Of a DNA stretch of 64,000 bases, positions 54,138 to 64,000 are shown in pieces. The notes under the pieces were generated by a model. The model searched no databases, was not told the DNA's origin, and was given only the letters and a program-made list of their open reading frames with translations. Both the position numbers and the translations under genes were made by a program. Position 1 is the stretch's first letter. The number at the start of each line of letters is the position of its first letter. This DNA comes from Achatina immaculata (taxonomy: Eukaryota; Mollusca; Gastropoda; Stylommatophora; Achatinidae): assembly GCA_009760885.1 (NCBI GenBank), contig CM019692.1, positions 50,125,430 to 50,189,429 on the forward strand, given 5' to 3'.

Positions 54138-55942
54138 CAGTTAACACCATTTAAATGAGGTAACGCACGAACAGCACTCTTTTGGGGGTGTACACACACT
54201 CTCAGAAGCAGCTGCTTTTGCAAGTCATAGTAGCTAAGTAATCCCATTTTTTCTGTTATTTCTTTTCCCCACATTCGTATTTTTTTTATATATCACTGAT
54301 GTCAATTTATATTCTCTCTTCTTCGCCTATTTCTTTTGTTCTGTGTGTTTTTTTGGTATGATTTAAGGAGAAAACCCGAAAAGTTACAACTGTTAGCTAA
54401 TAGGGCTGTTCCTACATCCAGCAGCCCGTATAAATGAAGGACCAGCTCTTACTTTGCTTTGAACGATTTAATAACGAAGCTGTCTTTCTTACATAACTTT
54501 CTGTTATCTCTCTGTGTATATTTATCAGTATTTCTGACTAGCGTGTGCTCATACATTGGTAGTTATTTCTGTTACGTGCCATTACGTCAGGTCTGTCTGT
54601 CTACAGCTCTTGAATAGTTTAAATACTCTTTCAGTTTGAAAATCGGGTTATTTTGAACTTCAGGCAATGGCGACAAATTCGAAAATAATGTCAATCGATG
54701 GGTCGTGTGCAAAACACCGAGAGGAGTTTGTGTGTGTGTGTTTTTGTTTTTTGGCTAGGTTTCCCTGGTCAACACTTAAAGTTTTGATTACAGGATTTTG
54801 TTATATTTACCTTCTTCTTCTTCTTCTTCCAATGTTCAGTCATCTAGACAAGAAAACGGGTCACCTACATGTCACTGTCAGCAGCAGTTCCCGAGAGTTT
54901 TTCATTCACGTTCTCTTAAATCTCCGCCATGTTTTCATGAATCTGTAGACTGCTCTGGCACATGCAAGGTGGAGTCTGGGTGGCCGTCCCTGTATGAACA
55001 TGGCATTATAGCCTGCAAATATGGTGTTCAGAGCCAGAAAGTTGTGATTTTATGAGTTCTGTTTAGCTTTGCAAAAGGGGTGGGCGGTATCTCCTGTCAA
55101 TTCTGTCTCCATTCTTATCTTGTCTTGCATCCTTCCTCGTTAACCTTTCAGTGTTGATGGGGCTCGGCGGTTTTCCTTCATGTATTACTGCATTTTTCAG
55201 TTTATGAGTTTTCCTTTATCACATTTATTCTTTGATAGTTTTGTAGATCTCTTTGTGGCTGTAAGTCAGGAAAGCTGCAGCCATATAAAGTTAATAGAAA
55301 GACAGGCTTAGGGTCTGATATCTGGCGCTCTACGATGGGCTTACTCTTTTCTTGTCTTTGTGAGAAATGGCAATCTTTGAACGAAATCTCTCTTTTCCAG
55401 TCAGTCTTTGAAAAGTGTATAATTCTCGTATAATAAAATGCAACATTTTCAGTAAAAGTATCTTAATGTGGATTAAAGCCGTATGGGGAAACTGGAATAC
55501 AAATTTAAATAACAGAAATAAAAGGTATAGCTCCTAAGACACAGGAATAACGATTGCCGGGGCTACAACTTGCCTAAGATATCACAGATATCCTAAACAC
55601 AACACTGACAGATGCATGCGTCCTGACTAGGCAACGAGGCATATTCGGATTAACTGTCAAGAGAGATGAAGATCTTGACTCCCAGTCCATGTGTAGCATT
55701 CGACTTTCCCAACCTTCTTACTTAACAAACAAACAAACAAAACGTCAAGATATGGAAAAGCTCCATTTCTTTCTGCATACTTAAAGTATCATGCTACAGA
55801 TGAGTTACTTTACGCTGGAGTCTTTACATGAAGTAAGACGCTAAAAATGTATGTATCTACCAAGTACGTTCATCTCAGCTAGAAGACTTCGCGCAAAGCT
55901 GTGACACTACCGCCAACTGCACGGGCTGCAGATTTCCGTCTG
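54138..55942. other. No gene recognised
   Basis: Small (TG)n near 54727-54745 and (CTT)n near 54814-54831. Two overlapping frames (54667-54948 and 54798-55055) have no recognisable domain and no supporting context. Confidence 0.45.
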
Positions 55943-56168
55943 GAACATTTAACATAGACTATTTTCTCTCTATAGGAACATTTAACATAGACTACCTTCT
56001 CTCTTTAGGAGCATTAACATAGACTATTTTCTCTCTTTAGGAGCATTAACATAGACTATTTTCTCTCTTTAGGAGCATTAACATAGACTACCTTCTCTCT
56101 TTAGGAGCATTAACATAGACTATTTTCTCTCTTTAGGAACATTTAACACAGACTATCTTCTCTCTTTA
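55943..56168. repeat. 32-34-bp minisatellite, 7 copies
   Basis: AACATAGACTATTTTCTCTC plus TTTAGGAGCATT, with variants CCTTCTCTC and GGAACATTT. Confidence 0.95.
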
Positions 56169-56285
56169 ATGAAGACAGTGGGAGACTCTCTCAAAAAGTT
56201 TAACTTACTTTGACGCACTCAGTCCATGTATTTTACAACGCGCTATGTTGTTTTCACATCATTTATTTATTTCATTTTAAAGCAA

Positions 56286-56288
56286 CAT

Positions 56289-56348
<60 letters not shown>
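56286..56348. repeat. (CT)n microsatellite, LINE tail
   Basis: About 60 bp of CT, reading (GA)n on the minus strand immediately after the 3' end of the LINE fragment 56349-56720. Confidence 0.95.
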
Positions 56349-56352
<4 letters not shown>

Positions 56353-56720
56353 GATCCATGTCGAAATGCGTAGGATACCATGTCCTTCGACAACCATCGA
56401 TCCCTTCTGCATTTCAACAGGCTTGTCACTGAGCATTTCCCGTGCCTGGATGCCAAATCATCAAACATCTTCTCTCTCTGTCTACCTCCACCTCTTCTAC
56501 CTACGATCTTCCCTGTTGCTATTAAGTGCTCTAGCCCACCTCTCCTCCAGACATGCCCCACAAATTTGGATTGTCATTTTCTGATATTCGTTATAATTCT
56601 TCTTGCTTCTTGTGCCTCCTTCAGAACTTCCTCACTCGATTCTCTCTCTCTCTCTGCTCGTGATACCTCCCACATTCTTGTTAAGACGCACATTTAAGCT
56701 GATCCCAGCCTTCTTTCTAT
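56349..56720 (-). pseudogene. RTE-like LINE 3' fragment with (GA)n tail
   Basis: Minus strand from about 56720: EEVLKEAQEARRIITNIRK-like sequence in shifting frames, then FVGHVWRRGGLEHLIATG, GRRGGGRQREKMFDDLA, RDRWLSKDMVSYAFRHGSS at 56561-56349, leading into (GA)n. The RRGGLEHLIATGKIxGRRGRGRQ block is the ORF2 tail of an RTE-like family related to LINE-B. 5' end not resolved. Confidence 0.7.
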
Positions 56721-56997
56721 TTCTTCACTGACAGTCTAGGCTTCGCAAAACTCATCAGAATCTTTATCACGTTAAACATTCAAATGAAAGTTAATTTCCC
56801 CCAGCTGACATGCTACTTGTTTATACATACCAGAGGTTTGTGTCTCGTATTATGGTATCCAGACATATCTAAGGGCCTGGTTAGTGGTAATGTATTAAGA
56901 TGTTTACCTGGATTCAGGATCACTGATGTGGCTGCAGTGTCATCTAACGGCGCCTCATAATTATTATTTGAATATCCCGTTTGCACGTGTATTAGAT

Positions 56998-57270
56998 GTA
57001 TGTATGTATGTATGTGTATGTATGTATGTATGTATGTGTATGTATGTATGTATGTATGTGTGTATGTATGTATGTATGTGTATGTATGCATGTATGTATG
57101 TATGTATGTATGTATGTATTTATGTGTATGTTTGTATGTATGTATATATTTATGTGTATGTTTGTATGTATGTATGTATGTGTATGTATGTATATGTATG
57201 TATGTATGCATGTGTGTATGTATGTATGTTTGTATGTATGTATTCTTCTGTGTTCAGTTTCGCATGCTCA

Positions 57271-57304
<34 letters not shown>
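56998..57304. repeat. (TGTA)n and (TA)n microsatellites
   Basis: TGTA/TGTG repeats from 56998 to about 57243, unique DNA to 57273, then (TA)n to 57302. Reading frames here are artefacts of the 4-bp period. Confidence 0.97.
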
Positions 57305-57306
<2 letters not shown>

Positions 57307-57366
57307 GAAAATATGGGCACTAACACCATATCCCTATGTGCCTCTAAGGCATGAGAGGATTACCTC
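57305..57366 (+). mobile_element. 5'-truncated SINE fragment
   Basis: GGAAAATATGGGCACTAACA through CTCTAAGGCATGAGAGGATT ACC matches the final 60 bases of the SINE at 40690-40939 in the opposite orientation, with almost no change. It starts directly after the (TA)n tract and is followed by CTCCTTTACC and a second (AT)n. Confidence 0.8.
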
Positions 57367-57753
57367 CTTTACCTGAGATATATATATATATATATGCGTG
57401 CGTAGATATCTTCGTCGTTGCAATATGTCTTCTTTTTCTTCTGCCTATTACGTTAGAAAAAGCTCTAAAAATTGAACTGCAGGCTAAAGATCGTACAAGC
57501 CTTTATTCTTCGACACATCTGCAGAAGCTTGACCTTCACCTTGTGTCATGCCTAACAGACAGCTACATTCAAACAGTTCAAGCACGGAAGTCTGCTATCA
57601 CTTTCTGGAGCTCTGTTGGCTTCCATATTGTGAAGACGTACCTTCTTTCAAAAGCGTCCTGCTCTGAGATCGAATATTTTCACCTGCTCTCTCATCAAGC
57701 GAAAGTGTACGCCATCTGCCTTGAGACTGGAGTATTCGCGCGAACCTTATAAG
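57367..57753. other. Unrecognised 134-codon frame region
   Basis: The frame 57351-57752 begins in the SINE fragment and runs through an (AT)n, then LEKALKIELQAKDRTSLYSS and SHQAKVYAICLETGVFAR. I do not recognise a domain. No gene is claimed. Confidence 0.3.
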
Positions 57754-59196
57754 CTGTTCAAAAAATAAACGCAACAAATAAGATGTTGCGATTTAAACTG
57801 AAGTTTGCTAATCAGACAAGGGCAATTTGCCTGAAACGTTCACTTGGATATCAACTTCACGTGCTGACCTGAATTGTACTCAGCAGATGATTCATGAGCA
57901 CAGAAAAGCGACACTAGTCAAAACAGCATTTTTGGCAATAACTCATGACATATCACGAGAATCCCCTGAACAAAAAAACTCACTGACTATGTTATTGGGT
58001 GCCTATAAAAGATTGACGTTCCTCGAATCAATTCATTTGAAAATTCAATGCGCAAGTATGGCTCATCTCAGAACAGAACAACGACTCATCATCATTGGAC
58101 TTTTACAGACTGGATAGTTACAAAGTGTAGTGGGCAGACAATTTAATGTGCTTAGAAGCACCTTTAGTCGCCTTCAGGGACGATTTCAAGAAACTGGCTC
58201 AGTTGCAGACCAGCCGCGCAATGGAAGACCCATTGTCACAACTCCTGCCGAAGACAGCTTCATACAGCTACGTCACCTCAGAAATCTATTTGCATCTGCG
58301 TCCTCAACAGTCCAGTCAATGACAGCAGTTCGTCGAATTTCAGATCAAACGATCAGGAACCGACTGCACGACGCTGGTCTTTGGGCTAGAAGACCCCACA
58401 GAAGTCCTGTTCTTACGGACCGGCATCGCCAGAACCGACTGCATTGGGCGAACCAGCATCGTCAATGGACGGTTACGAATGATTGAAGAAGGATTTCTTT
58501 TAGTGATGAATCATTCTTTCTGCTCCAGCGACACGATAGACGGAGAAGAGTTTACAGCAGAGTCCATGAGCACTATGCTCAGAAATGCGTGGATGAGGCT
58601 CCTCCACATAGTGGTGGAGGTGTACTGGTGTGAGGGACGATCAACTTCATGGGAAGAAGTGACCTAATGCAAATTGAAGGACGCCTGAATTCCCAACGAT
58701 ACGTCGGTGAAATTCTTCGTCCTCACGTCCTTCCACTTCTGGTTGCATCAGGGTCGATTTTTCAATAGGATAACGCTCGGTCTCATGTGGCACAACTCAC
58801 TCACCACCCAGTTCCTCGCTGACAACAACGTCCAGACCATTCCGTGTCCAACCATGTCATCAGATATGAACCCATTAAAACACTTATGGGATGAACTCAA
58901 CAAAGTTGAGGGAAGAGTGGGCAGCCATCCCACAACAACAGATCGGATCCTTATCAAAGAGTTGTCGTTCTCTGATACAGGCCAGAGCAGGCCATACACC
59001 TTACTGAAATGGAGGCCTCAATCGCAAAGAATAGAAGTCCAGACCAAATTTAATGAACATCATTTCATTGTTAAAGTCTTAAAGTTTCTTCAAGATTAAA
59101 ATATTAATTCCGTAAAATAAAACTTTGATACAAGTTTGAAATTTGGTGTCCATTACGACCATAGCAGTGTTGCGTTTCTTTTTTACTTTTGAACAG
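57754..59196 (+). mobile_element. Tc1-like DNA transposon, copy 2
   Basis: 1,443 bp, same family as 6255-7736. Left end CTGTTCAAAAAATAAACGCA; right end, complemented, CTGTTCAAAAGTAAAAAAGA with AACGCAACA inside. A TA follows the right end (59197-59198); the left flank is TAAG, not a clean TA. The transposase is disrupted at different positions from copy 1, so the two decayed independently. Confidence 0.9.
58058..59099 (+). pseudogene. Tc1-like transposase, multiple stops
   Basis: Starts MAHLRTEQRLIIIGLLQTG at 58058, TAG at 58115-58117, then VVGRQFNVLRSTFSRLQGRF, ETGSVADQPRNGRPIVTT (first HTH domains), RRISDQTIRNRLHDAGLWAR. A TGA at 58484-58486 falls where copy 1 has W of DWRR, followed by ISFSDESFFLLQRHD (first D). 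Further stops interrupt VLV.GTINFMGR and the FQ.DNARS block (Q before the second D). A one-base gain near 58803 moves to the frame TTQFLADNNVQTIPCPTM, SSDMNPLKHLWDEL (E region, 58707-59099). No activity possible. Confidence 0.9.
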
Positions 59197-59235
59197 TATA
59201 TTATGTCATATACAGTACTATATATATACATGACA

Positions 59236-60345
59236 ATTCATTCATTCATTCATCTGCATGTCCCTTGCGGAACTTTGCCTCCCAAACAGCACTCCTGTAG
59301 GCCTCTCGGTTGTGAGCAAGATGGCCTGCTGCTGTTGCATCCATTTCCAGATCGTCAACGATGTCTTGCAGCCATCTTCGTCTTGGTCTTCCTCTTTTTC
59401 TTTTTCCCATCATGTATCCTTCCAATACGGTCTTCTCTAAATTATCATGACGTTTAATGTGTCCAAAATATTTAAGTTTTCTCTCTTTAATCCTCTTCAC
59501 TAGCCAGCCTTCTTCAATATTAAACTCTTGTAGTATAGATATATTTGTTCTTTTTTTTTGTGTCCACGATATTTGGAGAACTCTTCTGTAGCATTTACAT
59601 TCAAAGGCATTTATGTGTTTCTCGGCTGTTCTGTTAAGTGTCCAGGTCTCACAGGCATATGTTGCGATGGGAAAGATGCATGCCCTTAAAAATCTTATTT
59701 TTGTGGTTCTGTCTGCTCCTCTCCACAGATTCTTTATTTGTTTTACTTTCTGAAGAGCGATAGATGTCCTCCTTTTAATTTCCCTCATTGTATCTCCATT
59801 ATTAGTTAGTAGTGATCCAAGATATTCAAAACTCTCCACTTCTTCCAGTTTTTCCTCATTGATACATATTTCAGTTGCCTTGTTTGTTTTGTCAGTTGTC
59901 ATCAATTTAGTTTTCTTTGCATTAAGATAGAGGTTCTGCTCTTCGCTGTTCTTGCTGACTGACATAATTAGTTTTTCCATTTCTTTTTGTGTTGTGGGCA
60001 GCAATACTGTGTCATCAGCATATTTAATCTCTGGTATTTCATAACCTCCAACTGTTATGGCATCGTAATATTCTTTGTCTACATCTTCTCTAACATTCCT
60101 CATTATATTTTCAGTATACAAGTTAAATAAGTAGGGTGACAATATGCACCCCTGACGGACCCCTTGTTTTATATCAAACCAACTTGTTGTTTCACCATTT
60201 ATTCTTACTGCTGCTTGTTGGTCTAGTTACAGCAGTGAGGTTAATTGTATCAAATGTGTTGGAAATCCTATTTTTTCCATTATTTCCCAAAGTTTCTGGT
60301 GTTGTACACAATCAAATGCCTTTGAGTAGTCTATAAAAATGTGCA
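59236..60345 (-). mobile_element. LINE-E, 5'-truncated copy E4
   Basis: Minus-strand insertion with an (AATG)n tail at 59236-59250. It begins at about 60345 inside RT motif A (DYSKAFDCVQHQKLWEIM) and is intact enough to serve as reference for the other LINE-E copies. I did not find a convincing target duplication. Confidence 0.9.
59246..60340 (-). pseudogene. LINE-E4 reverse transcriptase, best-preserved copy
   Basis: Open for 298 codons from 60142 to the natural stop at 59246-59248: SPYLFNLYTENIMRNVRED, YEIPEIKYADDTVLLPTTQ (YADD intact), NLYLNAKKTKLMTTDKTNKA, FEYLGSLLTNNGDTMREI, RFLRACIFPIATYACETWTL, YRRVLQISWTQKKRTNISIL, KERKLKYFGHIKRHDN, KRGRPRRRWLQDIVDDLEM, ending FRKGHADE. Upstream to 60340 the RT continues with DCVQHQKLWEIMEKIGFP and GETTSWFDIKQGVRQGCILS, with one stop in the TSLL.LDQQAAV region. 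Truncation removes endonuclease and RT fingers, so it cannot transpose. Confidence 0.92.
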
Positions 60346-60564
60346 TGGACTTTGCGGTAAAAATGCCACTTCGTTTAATTTCAAGACATCTTCACTAGGT
60401 ATTTATCACTAACAAGATATTATGCCACCATATTCAGTCAATGAAATATATATTAAGTTTACATTAACGAGAAAACGGCATCGTAGGAAGTCTTTGCCAT
60501 CTTTTGTAGCGTTTTCTAGTATGTGATAACACAGAAATGCATTTGAAAAATGTAGGAACCTCTT
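60346..60564. other. Spacer
   Basis: Short AT-rich stretch between LINE-E4 and the polypurine array; nothing recognised. Confidence 0.5.
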
Positions 60565-63500
60565 TATTTAGAAGTAGGAGGAAGAAGCAGCAGGAGGAAG
60601 AACAAGGGGAAGAAATAGGAGGAAGAAGTAGGAGGAAGAAGCAGGAGAAAGAAGTAGGAGGAAGAAGCAGGAGAAAGAAGTAGGAAAGGAAGTAGGAGGA
60701 AGAAGTAGGAGGAAGAAACAGGAGGAAGAAGCAGGAACAAGAAGTAGGAGAAGGAGCCAGGAGGACGAAGTAGGAGGACGAAGTAGGAGGAAGAAGAAGG
60801 GGAAGAAGTAGGAGGAAGAAGTAGGAGGAAGAAGCAGGAGAAAGAAATAGGAGGAAGAAGCAGGAGAAAGAAGTAGGAAAGGAAGTAGGAGGAAGAAGTA
60901 GGAGGAAGAAACATGAGGAAGAAGCAGGAACAAGAAGTAGGAGAAGGAGCCAGGAGGACGAAGTAGGAGGAAGAAGCAGGAGGACGAAGCAGGAGGAAGA
61001 GGTAGGAGGAAGAAGTAGGAGAAAGAAGCAAGGAGAAGAAGCTAGGGGAGGAAGAAGAAAGAGGAAAAAGTAGGAGGACGGAGAAGGAAGAAGCAAGGGG
61101 AAGAAAAAGCAGGAGGAAGAAGTAGGAGTAAGAAGTAGGAGAAGAAATTAGGAGAAGGAAGCAGGAGGGAGAAATAGGAGGAAAAAGCAGGAGGAAGACG
61201 TAGGAGGAAGAAGTAGGAAGAAGAAGCAAGAGGAAGAAGGAGATGGAAGAAGTAGGAGGAAGAAGTAGGAGGACGATGTAGGAAGAAGAAGTAGGAGGAA
61301 GAAACAAGAGGAAGAAGCAAGGGGAGGAAGAGGTAGGAGGAAGAAGCATAAGGATGAAACAGGATGAAGAAGCAAAGGGAGGAAAAAGCAAGAGGAGGAA
61401 GAGGTAGGAGGAAGAAACAGGATGAAAAAGCAAGAGGAGGAAGAAGTAGGAGGAAGAAGTAGAAGGAAGACGCAGGAGAAAGAAGCAAGGGGAGGAAGAA
61501 GTAGAAGGAAGAAGTAGGAGGAAGAAGCAAGATGGGGAAGAAGTAGAAGGAAGAAGTATTAGGAAGAAGCAAGGGAGGAAGAAGTAGGAGGAAGAAGCAA
61601 GGGGAAGAAGAGGTAGAAGGAAGAAGTAGCTGGAAGAAGCAAGGGGAGAAAGAAGTAGGCGTAAGAAGCAAGGGGAGAAATAAGTAGAAGGAAGAAGCAG
61701 GAAGAAGAAAAAGGAGAAAAAAGCAAAGGGGCGGGGGGAAGAAGCAGAAGGAAGAAGCAGGAGGAAGAAGCAAGGGGAGGAAGAAGTAGAAGGAAGAAGC
61801 AGGAGAAAGAAGCAAGGGAAGGAAGAAGTAGAAGGAAGAAGTAGAAGGAAGAAGTAGAAGGAAGAACCAAAGGGAGAAAGAAGCAAGTGGATGAAGAATT
61901 ACAAGGAAGAAGCATGGGTAGAAAGAAGTACAAGGAAGAAGCAAGAGGAGGAAGAAATAAGATGAAGAAGCGAGGAGGAAGAAATAGTAGGAAGAAGAAA
62001 GGGGGGAAGACGTAGGAGGAAGAAGCGGCGGAAGAAGTAGGAGGAAGAAACAAAGAGAGGAAGAAGTACGGGGAAGAATCAAGGTGACTAAGCAGGAGGA
62101 CGAAGTAGGAGGAAAAAGTAAGGGGAGGAAGAAGTAGGAGGAAGAAACAAGGGGAGGAGGTAGTAGAAGAAAGAAACAAGGGGAGGAAGAAGTAGAAGGA
62201 AGAGGCAGGATTAAGAAGCAAGGGAGGAAGAAATAGAAGCAAGAGAAGGAAGAAGCAGGAGGAAGATGTAGAAGGAAGACGAAAGGGGAGGAAGAAGTAG
62301 AAGGAAAAAGTAAGAGGAAAAAGCAATCGGAGAAAAGATTAGAAGGATGAAATAGGAGGAAGATGAAAGGGGAAGAAGAAGTAGAAGGAAGAAGATGAAT
62401 GAAGAAGTAGAAGGAAGAAGTAGGAGGAAGAAGCAAGGGGAGGAAAAAGTAGAAGGAAGAAACAGAAGGAAGAAGCAATGAGAGGAAGAAGTAGAAGGAA
62501 AAACAATGGGAAGTAGAAGCTGAAGGAAGAAGCATGAAAGTAGAAGAAAGAAGTAGGAGGAAGAAGCAAGGGGAAGAAGAAGTACGGTTAGAAAGAAGTA
62601 GGAGGAAGAAGCAAAGGGAAGAAGAAATCGGAGTAAAAAGCAAGGAGAGCAAGAAGTAGGAGGAAGAAGCAAGGGGAGGAAGAAGTAGGAGGAAGAAGCA
62701 AGGGGAGGAAGAAGTAGTAGGAATAAGCAAGGGAAGAAGAAGTAAAAGGAATAAGCAAGGGGAGGAAGAAGTAGGATGAAGAAGAGAGGGGAAAAGTAAT
62801 AGGAAGAAGCAAGGGGCGGAAGAAATAGGAGGAAAAAGCGGGACAAGAAGTAGGAGGAAGAAGCAAGAGGATGAAGAAGTAGGAGGAAGAAGCAAACGGA
62901 GGAAGCAGGAGAAGGAAGAATCAAGGGGAGGAAGAAGTAGGAAAAAGAATCACGGGGAGGAAGAAGTAGGAGGAAGAAGCAAGTGGATGAAGAAGCAGAA
63001 GGAAGAATCAAGGGGAGGAAGAAGTAGAACGAAGAAGAAAGGGGAGGAAGAACTAGAAGAAAAAACAAGGGGAGGAAGAAGCAGAAGGAAGAAGAAAGGG
63101 GAGGAAGAACTACAAGGAAGAAGCAAGGGGAAAAAGAAGTACAAGGAAGAAGCAAAGGGAGGAAAACGTAGGAGGAAGAATCAAAGGGAAGAAGAAATAA
63201 GAGGAAGAAGCAAGGGGAGGAAGACGTAGGAGTAAGAAGCAAGGGGAACAATCAAGGGGAGGAAGAAGTAGCAGGAAGAAGCAAGGGGAGAAAGAAGTAG
63301 GAGGAAGAAGCAAGGGTAGGAAGACGTAGGAGTAAGAAGCAACGGGAACAATCAAGGGGAGGAAGAAGTAGAAGGAAGAAGCGGGAGGAAAAAGTAAGAG
63401 AAAGAAGCAAGACGAGGAAGAAGTAGGAGGAAGAAACAATGGGAGGAAGAAGTAGAAGGAAGAAGCAAAAGGAAAAAGCAGGAGGAAGAAGCAAGGGTAG

Positions 63501-64000
63501 GAAGAAGTAGAAGGAAGAATAGCAAGAAGAAGCAAGGTGAGGAAGAAGTAAAAGCAAGAAGCAGGAGGAATAAGCCTAGGGGAAGAAGAAGAAGAAGTAG
63601 GAGGAAAAAGCAAGGGGAGGAACAAGTAGAAAGAACAAGTAGAAGAAAGAAGTAGAAGCAAGAAGTAGAAGGACGAAGAAGAATGAATAAGTAGAAGGAA
63701 CATGTAGAAGGAAGAAACAGGAAGAAGGAGCAAGTGGAGGAAGAAGTAGAAGGAAGAAGCAAGGTGAGGAAGAAGCAAAGGGATGAAGAAGTAGAAGGAA
63801 GAAGTAAGAGGAAGAAGCAGGGGGAGGAAGAAGTAGAAGGAAGAAGCAATGGGATGAAGAAGTAGAAGGAAGAAGCAAAGTGAGGAAGAAGTAGAAGGAA
63901 TAAGCAAGGGGAGGAAGAAGTACAAGGAAGAAGCATGGGGAGGAGAAGTACAAGGAAGAAACAAAGGGAGAAAGAAGTACAAGAAAGAAGCACGGGCAGT
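60565..64000. repeat. Polypurine minisatellite, >3.4 kb, open at window end
   Basis: Degenerate units of roughly 27-30 bp such as GAGGAAGAAGTAGGAGGAAG followed by AAGCAAGGG. The plus strand is almost entirely A and G, with isolated C and T in AGTAGG, AGCAAG and GACG. The minus strand therefore lacks stops over long stretches and gives Leu/Ser/Pro/Phe-rich frames of up to 617 codons, all artefacts. The array continues past 64000. Confidence 0.97.

Noticed and set aside
56813..57354. Several Tyr/Met/Cys/Val-rich frames
   Set aside because: (TGTA)n microsatellite.
60464..63993. Minus frames up to 617 codons rich in Leu, Ser, Phe and Pro
   Set aside because: Reverse complement of the polypurine array; stop codons are scarce because the strand is pyrimidine-only in effect. 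Several phases are open at once.

Overview
The window is repeat-dominated animal nuclear DNA. No host protein-coding gene, rRNA gene or functional tRNA gene can be supported anywhere in it. What it holds is (i) broken non-LTR retrotransposons (LINEs) of at least seven families, (ii) two dead Tc1-like DNA transposons, a non-autonomous hAT-type element and a DUF4817-like helix-turn-helix remnant, (iii) a tRNA-derived SINE with intact pol III boxes, and (iv) about a dozen unrelated minisatellites plus many microsatellites. The mix of RTE/CFDP2-type LINEs, RNase-H LINEs, an RLE-type (R2/NeSL-like) LINE, Tc1 and a tRNA-SINE suggests a lophotrochozoan, most likely a mollusc. That placement is inference from element type, not from a marker gene.

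Layout. 1-376: 38-bp minisatellite. 377-4484: a 2,054-bp segment duplicated head to tail almost perfectly, carrying a LINE 3' end and a palindromic pair of helix-turn-helix remnants. 6255-7736: Tc1 copy 1. 8339-8571: short LINE-A tail. 10025-12163: CR1/L2-like LINE pieces with tetranucleotide tails. 13123-16320: full-length LINE-A (RTE type). 16508-19540: three consecutive tandem arrays (11-, 34- and 28-bp units). 19823-20338: LINE-B tail. 22400-24300: decayed RTE (family C). 24389-25375: hAT-type element. 26819-29033: LINE-D (RT plus RNase H). 30815-34120: LINE-E with LINE-F nested in it. 34275-36140: a minisatellite split by a 1.1-kb dispersed repeat. 36340-39585: second full-length LINE-A. 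39817-40639: LINE-E tail, followed by the SINE at 40690-40939. 42262-43475: inverted second copy of the dispersed repeat. 44494-45497: LINE-B. 46328-46935: arrays. 49590-52980: LINE-E mosaic containing a 199-bp insertion and a LINE-G segment. 53410-54137: 43-bp array. 55943-57304: arrays and a LINE tail. 57754-59196: Tc1 copy 2. 59236-60345: LINE-E. 60565-64000: polypurine minisatellite running off the window.

For eight insertions a target-site duplication (TSD) of 7-13 bp can be read from the sequence, so their boundaries are exact: three LINE-A, two LINE-B, LINE-D, LINE-E2 and the SINE. The hAT element has a perfect 8-bp TSD, the 199-bp insert inside LINE-E3 a perfect 10-bp TSD, and LINE-F inside LINE-E1 a 7-bp one. 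Many microsatellites sit exactly at LINE 3' ends, so tail-seeded arrays explain part of the simple-sequence content. Every transposition gene seen carries at least one stop or frameshift or is truncated. The long open frames over 16385-18485 and 60464-63993 are by-products of tandem repeats, not genes.
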